A DNA stretch of 64,000 nt from Cyprinodon diabolis (lineage: Eukaryota > Chordata > Actinopteri > Cyprinodontiformes > Cyprinodontidae), in NCBI GenBank assembly GCA_030533445.1, contig CM060070.1, positions 22,859,501 to 22,923,500 of the forward strand, read 5' to 3'. A program made the translations under genes and the position numbers. Positions within the stretch are counted from its first letter, which is position 1, and the number at the start of each line of letters is the position of its first letter. Shown piece after piece: positions 43,207 through 53,800 of the stretch. The notes under the pieces are model-generated. The model was not told the DNA's origin and did no database searches. It saw only the letters and a program-made list of their open reading frames with translations.

Positions 43207-43468
43207 AATCTAAAGCAATATGGCTGAATTTCTGGATATGCTAAAAGCCAACACTGCAGTTAGCATGAAAGTACAATGAAAAATGAATGATTAATACAAA
43301 TATGGTTTCAAAATTTGATTAAAATATTGTTTTCCCACACTTTTTGTGTGTGAAGGGATGGATATGCTATGCTTAACAGAAAGGATTTTTAAGGAAAAAT
43401 TTACCAAAAGTGTCCTTAAAGAAAAATCAGAACTCACAACTGTTTGGACTTCCTTTCTTCAAACTCTT

Positions 43469-43526
43469 TTTTTTTTTTATTAGAACTTTATTGAAAACTT
43501 TGTACAAACATACAGACATATAGTTC
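43469..43526 (-). mobile_element. 58-bp, extremely 5'-truncated retroposed insertion with 14-bp duplication
   Basis: On the minus strand it ends AGTTTTCAATAAAGTTCTAA followed by an A tract, a polyadenylation signal plus poly-A. It is flanked by TTCTTCAAACTCTT at 43455-43468 and 43527-43540. The long duplication and poly-A are the hallmarks of target-primed (LINE machinery) insertion. Only about 47 bases of element sequence were copied, and the source is unidentified. Confidence 0.85.
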
Positions 43527-43639
43527 TTCTTCAAACTCTTCAATGATGTAAATTACCGTTAGTGATGTCACTTCCAGGAATGGTATTGCATTTGGCGCAA
43601 AATTACATTGGTGTGACTGGGTGGAATATGAAATTGATA

Positions 43640-45306
43640 GACACAGAAAAATCATGCTATTTTAATTAAAGAAATTGATATTTTACTATAACTAACACAT
43701 TTGCTATTAAAAGGAAAGTATTTCTAACCATAACAACAATACATTTTTGAGATTTATTTAATATTTTTTTACGTTTTACATTACATGAATGAGAAAATTT
43801 GTCAGAGCGGAACTGAGAAAATTATTGCAATTTAACACAAAAAGTTATAAATGTGCAAAATGTATATTTATTATTTAATTTTATTTTACCTCATGCTAGC
43901 AACTAAACTTGAATCAATGGCTTCAGACACTATAAGTTTTACTGACAGTTTTATTATGCCACATAATTATACTGAGTTTTATTATGCCTATACCATAATA
44001 TTAATGCATAGTCCAATCTATGTTTGTCTATGTGTAAGCTAAGCGTGCCAATGAAAAAATATAAAAAAATTGAATCTGCCCGTGATCTCCTGATATGATC
44101 TAGTAAGTGATTGGTGCCTCAAATCCCGAGCAATTTGTTTTACAGACATATCAACAAACAGTGTGTTGTTTTATTTTTGTTTATTTATCAATTTTGTTCA
44201 ACATATGTTAGGGTGTGAATAGGGTTTAGGTTGATGTATGAAGCCGTTATGATTCGGTTTAGGGTAAGACAGAGAGGTATATTATAGGTGTGTGTGTGTT
44301 TGAATTTGGTGTGGTTAGATTTTTTTTCTAAATTCAGCAACCAATTTTTTATATGTTATTTATACAAAGCCATTTCAAAAAGAAAGTTCCTTTTAATATT
44401 TTGCCAAAAATGTGTCGATATTATTATGTTATGCATAACTTCTGTATGTACAACTTACGTTACAGTTTATAATTCAAGTCATTTCATATAGTGTCACTCA
44501 GACAAATCATAACAGCTTTCATAATGCACCTGTTAGATTTATGTGTGTAGAAGTATGTGTTGTAAAAGACAACCAGTTTAATCATGCTTGCAAACCCTAA
44601 CACAGTGTTTCGGAGCAGCAGCCCAGCACTCTAAAGCCTGTCTGGGGAGCTTACAATCCCAGCCAGTGTCTCACATGAGCAATCCAGTAAAATTAGTTGA
44701 TGATTGATCCTTTTCTTGTGGGAGAACACCCTTGTTGTTTTTCCCTATTCCTACTACTAAATAGATGTTATATTTAAATAAAAAAATGCAGATGACTCTG
44801 TAATCCCTGTACAACTGGAGCTGATTATCTAGAAAAGTCAAGTGTTGTATTTGTCCGCTTGCTACGCTTATCTCCTTGGGTCCCCACAGGGTCTAGCTTG
44901 TCAATGTCTGTAGCTTCAAGCTACGCTTAACGGTTCCTGATATTAAAGAGTGCTATCTCCTAGGTGGCCGTTTGGGGAGACAGGTTCCTTTTTATAGCAA
45001 CAAAAATGCTCTTTGCTATGATATTGTTAGTTTTTACCCATGTCAAGTTCAATGCCTTAACAAAGAGTGTAAGAATTACAGTAATCTTTGTATCTTAAGA
45101 CATGACATTTATTTTCATCTCTCCTTTCTTTATTTAGAGGGCAGTATTGCAGTTTGTTTTTAGCAATATATATGGTTCACACTATTTCTAACTCTGATTG
45201 TATGACAAGAAACACACCCTAAGCTCAGACACAAAACAATAGGTTTACATACACACAAATATCCACACTGAATAAATCACAACATTAGCTCACCTCATAG
45301 ACTCGA
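43640..45306. other. AT-rich non-coding stretch, nothing recognised
   Basis: The frame 44972-45163 (63 codons, cysteine-rich) precedes the longer frame at 45307 but shows no motif. Confidence 0.45.
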
Positions 45307-45813
45307 TTGGCAATAGCTGCAGTTAATACATACACTACATACTACATTTCTGTAAATGTATTTTTTCTTTCCAGTTTATGTAACTTCTACATGTGCTTCT
45401 ATTTTTTGGGCAAAAAAAGATGCTTGTTAAAAAAACCAAAAAGAATTTCTTCTCAGCATGTCTCACATATTGTGTTCTTTTTATCTTCTAAGAATGTTTT
45501 TAAGGTTGTTTTGTATCTTCTAAAAGAGTCTGTCTACCTTGGAGGAAAAAATTCATATTTATTTTGTGGGGAAAGAGTTTGTGTTTCTTTATTGATGGCT
45601 ATATATGAGTATTATCTTCTTCTCAAATACAAGAACTGTGAAGCCTTATGTTTTTGTCTATTTGTGAAAAAAAACATGCTGTTCATTGTTTACAAGAGTC
45701 TATACACAGAAGTGTATGTTCCTTGTGTGACTACTTTAAAAAAGTATTTATCCTACTTGTCAGGAGGGATACCAGACTGGCCCCTCTACAATAGTGAAAA
45801 AGCACCAACTTAA
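45307..45813 (+). CDS. Open frame of 168 codons, function unknown, probably chance
   Basis: The longest open frame in the window outside recognised mobile elements. It is rich in Y, F, L, C and K, as expected for translated AT-rich DNA, with hydrophobic stretches (VNVFFLSSLCNFYMCFYFL near the start). No signal peptide or domain is recognised, and there is no clear Kozak context or splice sites. It ends KAPT-stop. I list it because of its length. Low codon complexity makes chance the likeliest explanation. Confidence 0.12.
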   Translation: MAIAAVNTYTTYYISVNVFFLSSLCNFYMCFYFLGKKRCLLKKPKRISSQHVSHIVFFLSSKNVFKVVLYLLKESVYLGGKNSYLFCGERVCVSLLMAIYEYYLLLKYKNCEALCFCLFVKKNMLFIVYKSLYTEVYVPCVTTLKKYLSYLSGGIPDWPLYNSEKAPT

Positions 45814-46750
45814 AAAACTAAAGTAATAAATCTTGTAAAACCGTCACAAGGTATTATTTTGACCAAATTCAAAAGTAACCTATATCCAGTTTTTTTTAAA
45901 ACTTGCATTAAAACCCATTGCTCTGCATGCACCAATTAAGCGGTATTTACAAAAGAATCCAGTTTTATCTCTACTTACATGAGTCCAACGGCCTATTATG
46001 TACTTATTAAAGTGAATTATCTCTGATAATCATTCTAATCAGGGTTTAGCTGATGTTAGCGGACTTCCTGCTGGGTGCTAATGTCTAATTATACTATAGC
46101 AAATCTTGATGGGAAGTGTACCTTGCAGCCATCCAGCTCTGTGTTTTGCAGTGCCTCTCTATTCTTGCCTAATCACATTCTGGACTGTCAAGTGTGCATC
46201 ATGGCCAATCACTAATGATAAGCAGTTGATCAAAGCAACCAGGGCGATTTGATCAAAAAGATCAAAGATGGAGAGATGTGGGGCTGCATTCCGGTGAGAT
46301 CCTTTTTATTTATTTTTTCTGAAGATCACCTTGATGAAAAAGTCATGTGTACCGCTTTATTTGCAGTAGTTGTGTGTGCCTACATTTGTATATGCACCTA
46401 AAGTTTACATCAGTAGTGAATACACTTCTAATAAATCATGTTTATAATGTTTAATTTTATCTGTGGTAGTTGGCCAACTCTCAGTAGAAAAGTTTACTTA
46501 TAATCATAGTTAGATCTACCTGGATAAATTAAGGGGACATGGTCTGCATACTTCAACTGAAAAACAATCAAGCTTCGTGAAAATATGTTCAAGATGGAAA
46601 AAACTTTAATAAGCTTTTTATCCCTTTTTTGTTTTTATTCTTTCAGCTTTTGAACCAATTTCGGCATTTAGTCTTCTCAGTTAAACACCTAACATAAGTC
46701 ATAGTATGTTTTATCAACATAATTGCCAAAGGGATAGTTTGTAGAGAGGT
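45814..46750. other. Non-coding, nothing recognised
   Basis: No supported feature. Confidence 0.45.
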
Positions 46751-46754
46751 TACA

Positions 46755-47040
46755 ATCAGTCAATAAAACTTCTTTATTGTCCATTTACATTGCATTAAAA
46801 ATTTCAGTTTCAGTAAAACTCAAAATTCATCACAATACGTCACATACATTCGGGTGGGTGGGCGGGCTTAGAGGGGGAAGTGGATCTACTGAGGCCATGC
46901 ATGCCACAGAACGCTGCCATTTGGCAGAATGGCGCATTGTTATGGCTTGACAGGTTCCCACTGGTTACCTAGCTGTCCAGGTCCAAGGCGGTTACCTATA
47001 GCGCTGCCTTTATCTCTGTGGAAAGATAGGAGCCACATTG
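46755..47040 (-). mobile_element. Possible LINE 3' untranslated tail, minus strand
   Basis: It starts with TTCTTTATTGTCCATTTACA, the reverse of an AATAAAG-A end seen in jockey/CR1-superclade fish LINE tails, and becomes GC-rich inward (GGGTGGGTGGGCGGGC near 46852). It has no coding sequence. Assignment is by resemblance only. Confidence 0.35.
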
Positions 47041-48061
47041 GGGAAGAGAGGGGGGAAAAAGCATATTTCACACTTTGTCCTTGACAGGATACAGTTTGAG
47101 ATATGAAAAATAGGCAAAGCGAGTTGATTGTAAAAACATATTAGTCAAAAAAAACGTACAAAATGTTCTGCAGCGTATCACAGTCAATGTGTATGTTGAT
47201 AGATTTGACCAAAGAAGGTTGAATAATAAAACTGAATTAAAATCTTGTTTTGTAAAACATTACTTAAAGGGTGAGAACACTTCTTGAAGACTACTTGAAG
47301 ATGTGTATGTAAATAAGGATGCCTGTGCATTAGACACAAGAGATGACTGGTGTTGAATACCTTTTCCTGTTTTTGAGCTAATGTCTCTACCAAAAAAGTA
47401 GTAAAAAAAAAAACTCTTTACTTTCTTAATAGTAGTACATACTAAGTGCTTGAAGTGTGTATGCAACGATACACAGCACCATCACTGCTAAATTTTACTT
47501 TTACATTCCAGAAGACACATCTGGACGTCTCAACAATTTCCTGGACCAAAGAGTTCCTGACAAACAGACCACGGTTTATGAGACTGAGAGGTTCTATTTT
47601 TAACTAGGTAGTTAGCAGCACATGAACACCTCAGAGGACTGTTCTCTCACCATTTCTTTTCACCTTTTTACACTTCCTGTAGAAGACACTCTTGTAACTT
47701 CAGCAATACTTAGCTGAACCTGCAGCTACTGGGTATACCAGAGATGGACACGAAGCTGAGTACAGGGAATGTGTAGATCACTTCATGCATTGATGTGGAA
47801 ACAGTATTATACTTTGAATATAAATAAAATAAAGAATATAATTCCAACTTTGTTGAGAAAAAGGTAGAACAACACCATTGTTCTTTTGGGAAAAGGAGTG
47901 AAGGTGGTGGAGGAGTATAAATACTTCATTTAGACAACAGATGATGAAGACGGCTTTTTACAGGAGAGCAGACAGTAATTATTGAAAACTCTTGGGTGCT
48001 TCAGTGTTTGTAGCAAGATGCTGTGTATCACCTGCAGATTTGTGGAGTGTTATCTTTTTTG

Positions 48062-48847
48062 AATCCGTGTATCATTCGTTCTTTCTATTTTCAATTGTCA
48101 ATCAAAAAACAAAAAATAAAAAATTTATTGGTTATTTTGTTTTTTGTTTTTTATGGTTAAACCAAAAACGAAAAAAGGATTTGTTTTTCATATATCAATT
48201 CTAAGCTCCGATCAAGAATAAGAAATGGAAAAACGGACAGCAACGCAGAATTTGATTTTAATATTTAATCAGTACAGTTTACGTGACCCGGAAGTTTGGT
48301 GGAGCGTTAGCTAAAAAAACAATTGGCTTACCCCCACCACGTTCGATCAAGCTGCACCAGATAAGGCAGTCGGACCTATCAGCCATGGACAGTTACGTGT
48401 TATTTCGAGGATCCAAGCGTGTGACTCTTAAGGAGGAGGACATGACAACGGAGAAAATCAGCAGGATTTTCCAGGTATAACTTTTTTCTTGAAACTTTTC
48501 TGTGCACTGTACTTTTAACTAGCAAAAACAAACAGCTTCTCGATCAACATAGTGTGTGGTTCTAGCGTCGCCATGGTAGCCACTTCATTATCCCAACTGC
48601 CGCGCAAAGAGCTATTTCCGGGTCACGTAAGCTGTACCGATTAAATATTGAAATCAAATTCTGCGTTGCTGTCCGTTTTTCTATTTCGTATTCTTGATCT
48701 GACCTTAGAACTGATATATGAAAAACAAATCCTTGTTTCGTTTTTGGTTTAACCATAAAAAACAAAAAATAAAATAACCAGTAAATTTTTTATTTTTTGT
48801 TTTTTGATTGGCAATTGAAAATAGAAAGAACGAATGATACACGGATT
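48062..48847. mobile_element. Palindromic element with 230-bp arms, flanked by TTTTTTG
   Basis: The left arm 48062-48291 (AATCCGTGTATCATTCGTTC ... GACCCGG) and right arm 48618-48847 are inverted copies of equal length, diverged by scattered substitutions. They are flanked by TTTTTTG at 48055-48061 and 48848-48854. LINE sequence continues on both sides, proving insertion. The unique centre (48292-48617, 326 bp) holds a candidate coding exon. Long arms and a 7-9 bp duplication are reminiscent of MULE-type elements, but I cannot assign a superfamily. Confidence 0.8.
48385..48474 (+). CDS. Candidate 30-codon first coding exon inside the palindromic element
   Basis: AGCCATGG is a strong vertebrate initiation context. 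The frame reads MDSYVLFRGSKRVTLKEEDM, then TTEKISRIFQ, exactly 30 codons, and ends CAG | GTATAA, a usable splice donor in phase 0. The frame is also open upstream to 48283. No second exon is visible, because 48481-48617 is followed by the right arm. It could be the first exon of the element's lost transposase or a captured host exon. I do not recognise the protein. Confidence 0.3.
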
Positions 48848-48999
48848 TTTTTTGCCACCAGCACCAGAGTAGGTAACCTAAAGAAGCAGAGAAAGTTAAT
48901 ATAAAAGACTGGATCTGTCCCGGGTACTCTTCTAGAATTTTTGGGGGTCTATTTGAATAAGCAGTTTTTCTAAAAACCTTAAGTTTTCTAAACATGAAA

Positions 49000-49200
49000 C
49001 AAGGGAAGGGAGTTTTCTGTTTCTCAAAGAGAGTTTACTCAACCTCTGTTTCTGTCGCCGTAGTAACATTCTCCCCAGAGCTAACCTGGTCGGGAGCAGG
49101 TTTTGTACAGTAAACTCGGAGTGTCCTCCATCTCCCCTCTCCTTACAGCCAATCACATTGCTTTATTTCCTGATTTAGTCAGGAGATTTTTGTTTTAGTT
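49000..49200. repeat. Possible MITE fragment
   Basis: AGAGTTTACTCAACCTCTGT, GTCGCC-TAGTAAC, then CTAACCTGGTCGGGAGCAGG and TTTTGTACAGTAAACTC resemble, from memory, parts of short DNA transposons with gAGTTTACTC-like motifs that are common in fish. Termini not resolved. Confidence 0.3.
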
Positions 49201-50340
49201 TTGTGTATAGAAATTCGAAAAATCTTTTACTAGGTGCGGTAGACATATTAGGTCTTAAAAAACAAATATTGCATGTCCCTTTGATCAGGAACTTGTTAAA
49301 GAACAATCAGCATTTATTCACAGAGAATTAAATATTTATGCAGAGGATTCTACAACTCAGCTGAAAGGGATAAAAGGTTTGTTTTATTTATTTTTACAGT
49401 ATATGAAGAGCTACTAACACTATTTTCAGATTGTACATAAATAGATTAATTCATTCCTTGGGGGGAAAGGAATTGCTTCATGGTTAGGATTATGATTAAT
49501 TTACTGATAACAACCCACTGAGCCTACTGACACAGTCTGAAGTCATTCTATGGGACTAATAACAACCATTTATTGGGTTGATAACATCCAAAGTGGCTAC
49601 AAACAGCCACTTGCTACTGTGTAATGTAAGACATCAAACTAAGGAGGAATCCCATGTGATGTCGAACGGGTCCTATCTATTAGAACAATGTTTTTAGACC
49701 TCATCTTCACATGCTGTCTGGTGACATTACATAAATAGAACACATTCATCCACCATTGATCCACTACCATGCAAGAAATAAACCTGTAATGTTATCTTGG
49801 TTACAAAAGGCTGTGGCAAGCCCTTTTTGACATGAATTAATTTGACAGAATATCTGTTTCTGATATTTGAAGAAGAAATTCCTTCTCAAAATGACCATTT
49901 CAGAAAAAACAAAACTCTTCACATCTAGAACATTCTGGATTTAAGTTCTTCATATTCATACTGTTACTGGTCTGTATTATATTGACTAAAAGGAAATTTC
50001 AGATATCATAATTATGTATTCAGTCAAGCTGATAAATGTCAAAACAGCCACTTAACATGTGTAAACATTTGTAGATGGATAAAACTTATTTGTTACTAGC
50101 ACAATTTAGAACCTCTATTATTACAGTTCCGACTAATATTGTGATTTTAACCAGGAACAATCCTATTTTAGTGATCTACAAATGGAACAACATAGAGGAG
50201 AGTGCCTTTGATAAATGTTATAATGGCCTGCCATAGTTAACTTCATATAAACCAACGCATTAATGAGCAGCAATCTTCTCCTACACCATTTTCCTCCCCT
50301 TTGCAGCTGTAGTGCTGTTGCTCTGTCTTTTGAACACTTT
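49201..50340. other. AT-rich non-coding stretch, nothing recognised
   Basis: No supported feature. Confidence 0.5.
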
Positions 50341-50359
50341 TTTTTCTGCTTTAAAATCT

Positions 50360-50620
50360 CTAGTTCCAGTGGGGTGAAATAGGCAACTTCCTGTTGCCTG
50401 TCGTCATGGTGACTTGTCAAATCTGGGCTCCACCTATAATGGCTTTTTATACTTGTTACACATGCTCTCAACTCTGAGTGAGCCTACTTAGAGTTGATTA
50501 AACTAACTCACAACAGCCATTGTGAAATTGAAAACTGAGTTCCTGACCTTAGTCTAGATCAATTTAGAGTTGAGGATTTGAATCTGAGTTTGTTAAACCT
50601 GCTTATTGAAACAGACCCCA
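50360..50620. repeat. Possible MITE fragment
   Basis: CCTGTCGTCATGGTGACTTG, then ACTCTGAGTGAGCC, AGAGTTGATTAAACTAACTC and, at the end, GTTAAACCTGC, TATTGAAACAGACCCC, in the style of short fish DNA elements that end in GAAACAGACCCC-like termini. The matching other end was not located. Confidence 0.3.
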
Positions 50621-50860
50621 GGAGAGGTCTTTACAAAGAAGTCCTGAAAGAATGAAGAACATAATCAGACTTTCATACAACAACAACCTCTCTTCAGTCA
50701 GAGAATTCATCAGATCTGCAGTAAGAGAGACAACTACGAGAGATCCTGCCTGCCTAACGCCATCAACATCAACAAAAACTTGTTGAAGAAACCTATACAT
50801 ATGAGCTACAGCGTTTACTTTTCCTTTGTGAGAAATAAAGTATATTTGGATAGAATGAAT
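50621..50860 (+). mobile_element. Possible LINE 3' terminal fragment
   Basis: AATGAAGAACATAATCAGAC, GAATTCATCAGATCTGCAGT, then TGCCTAACGCCATCAACATC and GAGAAATAAAGTATATTTGG. A Y/F-P-AI--(I)N-like end of ORF2 followed by an AATAAA-bearing tail is suggested but not proven. Confidence 0.3.
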
Positions 50861-53800
50861 TGAGTTTTATGATTTATAGTTGCAAGAAAATGTTTTAAAA
50901 TGTTATTATCCGGGTCTTATTTTTTGTATGTATTAATGCTATTTAAGCCGAAGGAGTCAGGCCATTTAGGATGCACTGTTTTTAAAGATAGAGAATAAGA
51001 CATGAACCTTAGTGTACACGGTTTGGTTTCTCTTACAGAAGCACAAATATCATATAAAGCAGAGGTCTCTCCGTACTTAATGTTTAGCAATATGAAAATT
51101 TAAGCAAAAAAACTTTTGTCCAGGATGGAGATTCTTATTTTTTCTACCTTTGTCATTCATAGAATAAATTGAGTGGAAATCTGCTTCCAAGGTAGGTCAT
51201 TACCACAGGCAGGTAGAGTGATTTCATGGCAGCATATTGGAAAATGGCCCTTTGTAGAAACTCCATTTACATAGAGAAATGCTGATGGTTCACAATAACA
51301 AATGTGCAATTGTCGACAGAGAGCTTCTCTGCCCGTTGTCTTTCACTGACACTTGATAGTAGTGCATGTACAATTATGCATAATGCACTAATGGCGGTTT
51401 CTCAAAACTGTCAGAGAAGCTTTGGGTAAAGTGTTTCCTTTGCAGACAACTTGATGCTAGGTCTAACGCTGTTTGATTTTGCTGACGCCAGTACCCTTGA
51501 CAACAAAATAGCTTCGTATCAGCTGAATGACTGTTGCGGTCATCCTTGCAAAGTTATTGAAAAGAAATCTAGTTTAAATCTGTTTATTTTGAAATTTCAC
51601 ACTACTGGCAAGAATAAAAGGAAAATGAGAAATAAATAGTGCTACATAAATCATTTAGGATTATTATATATTGTTTTTTTATTATTATAATCATAAGGGG
51701 AAGAATTTTTTTGACAGACATTGCATAATGTTTTTAAAAGAATGAAGCATGAATCAGATGTCAGCCAAATGTTCAAGTATTTATGGGGATGTTCATGCTG
51801 ACTGGTCCATGAGGATTAGAGCGCAACACATTAATGGGAAGAAGCAACCATTATAACAACAAGCTCATAAAAAATGTATTGTGTTTTCTTGCTTAACTCT
51901 GTTAAATATATCAGTAGGTAATTATCGACAAGATTTACAGTCTGACCTATGTACAATGTTAGTAAATGAACACAAACCCTGCTAACGGAAACATCTTGAG
52001 AAATTAATTAATATGATATTACCGGTGATTTCAAATATTTGCTTTTAAATGTTTAAATTTAGATTTTTGTGTTTTGTCTTATATTCAGTTCTGATAATAT
52101 TAATACTGTATTTGTAGTTGTTGGATCACTGTTTAATTGAAGAAATATTTGTATCATTGCATACACAATAACATTTTATAACAGACAAATTATACAATAA
52201 TAGTTGAATGAAAATCTGTCTTAAAATATAGAAAATGTTAAACTACTGTTCTGAATTTGACAAATAAAACAATAAATATATTTCTGATTCCTATATGTTT
52301 TTATGATGTTTTAAATAACAGTAATGGTCCACTAGACAACCTATATAGTAGGCCAATTCACTCTGCCATATCTGAGTGTTATACTCCCACCAGCACAAAC
52401 CTATTATTTTCATATTATCAGAATAAGATAATATAAAAAAAAAAAATCTACAAACAAGAGTAGCGTATTGTATCTCTTGAACCCTTCTACTTTGACCAAA
52501 TGAAATACTTTCTAAACTCATAAAATGTTTTCCCTTATTATCTATTTAATAGTTTGAGTGACCTGATATGTCCACTATATACAGTATATTTGATATCCTA
52601 TCTTATATTTATGGTCAAAGTAAAGGCTTTTTTGCCCTTTCTTTTTCTGCTCTTCGTCTGTGTTGATAAAACAAGCCAAATGTTTCCAGTATTCAGTAAA
52701 AAAGTTCACATTTAAAAGTAAAGAACTGGTTGCCACAATGTTCTTTTTATCTCTTAAGGAAAGAGGTTTAAGGAATGTTTGTGAAAATCCAAGTGTTTCA
52801 ATCATAGCCACAGCAATTTTTTTGCCAGTATTTCATTAAGTGAGCTGACGCATAAAGAGCATTGTGAATGGTGCTGTTACAAAAGTAGCAACACTATTCA
52901 CAAACACTGTGGTCCATACCAGAAAATTTTATGGATTTATTCAAGCCATATTCAAGCCATTCTTGAGTCCAATTCAGATATCTAAAAGAAAAACCCTAGG
53001 AGTATATTTCTGTGTTGTTTCTCCCCTGTTGTTTGCTCTTCACATAAATTTCTCTGTAGACTGTTTTCTTTTTTTTTTTTTTGCAGCTAATCACTTGTAA
53101 CTCGAATCAAATGAATACAGTAAGTTAGACCTGCTTGGACCATGACGGAATAACTGCCCTGTACAGGGTACTCCTTCCCTGCAGTGATAGGATTTCACCA
53201 AATATATAAGCACTTCATTGCTTTTTAATTTAAGATTAACTTTACTTTTTCTTTCTCAAAGTCTGAAATAGTGCCCCACTCACTTTCTCAACTCACTGTC
53301 TCGTCCTCCACATAATATGTTTTGCTCGTTCAGTACCATCAGTTAGAAGTCTGCCAAACATCACACGTCGTCAACTTGCTCCCAATGACATCCCACTGTT
53401 CTGACCATTGATTGGCAGGTCAAGCAGCGAGCACAAGCAGGAAATCAATAGAAGAGGACCTCTAGACAGAACATGGGGAGCCTTGAAGGAGCTTGCCCAC
53501 TGGACACTGCCAATCACCAACCACAAAATGTAAGGCCAGCCAGCCATGAACAAAAGCTATCTCCAGGCAGAAACACCAGTTTGGATAGCAGATGGAATTA
53601 TGTTGAAGAAGTTTTTTTTATATTTATATATACACTGAGCAAAGGAAAAGAGGACAGGCAAAGTTTTCTGGAAATATATTTGCATTACTTACAGTTTGCT
53701 CATTTATATGCTAAAACTCAAGTGGGATCTGGGACCTTTGGGATTTGGCATTACCAAATGCAGGCTCTTTATCTTAACATGCAGTTGCACCAGGTCTGAC

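Larger units (their letters stand above)
47505..48960 (+). pseudogene. LINE reverse transcriptase fragment, interrupted by a palindromic element
   Basis: 47510-47590 reads LDVSTISWTKEFLTNRPRFM, the stretch before the RT catalytic motif (compare WI-DYLTNRPQ-VRL). 47880-48054 reads KGVKVVEEYKYFI and, in the next frames, KTLGCFSVCSKMLCI, matching VEEYKYLG--LDN and RSF-VCS-ML-IFYQSVV. After the element at 48062-48847 the LINE resumes at 48855 with ATSTRVGNLKKQRKLI and TGSVPGT, the conserved segment after the RT. The gap 47590-47880 and many stops show strong decay. Same family type as 15424-16745. Confidence 0.7.

Noticed and set aside
53371..53799. Possible exon pair (53371-53553 minus, 53473-53799 plus)
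   Set aside because: Frames overlap in opposite directions, have no motif and no convincing splice sites.
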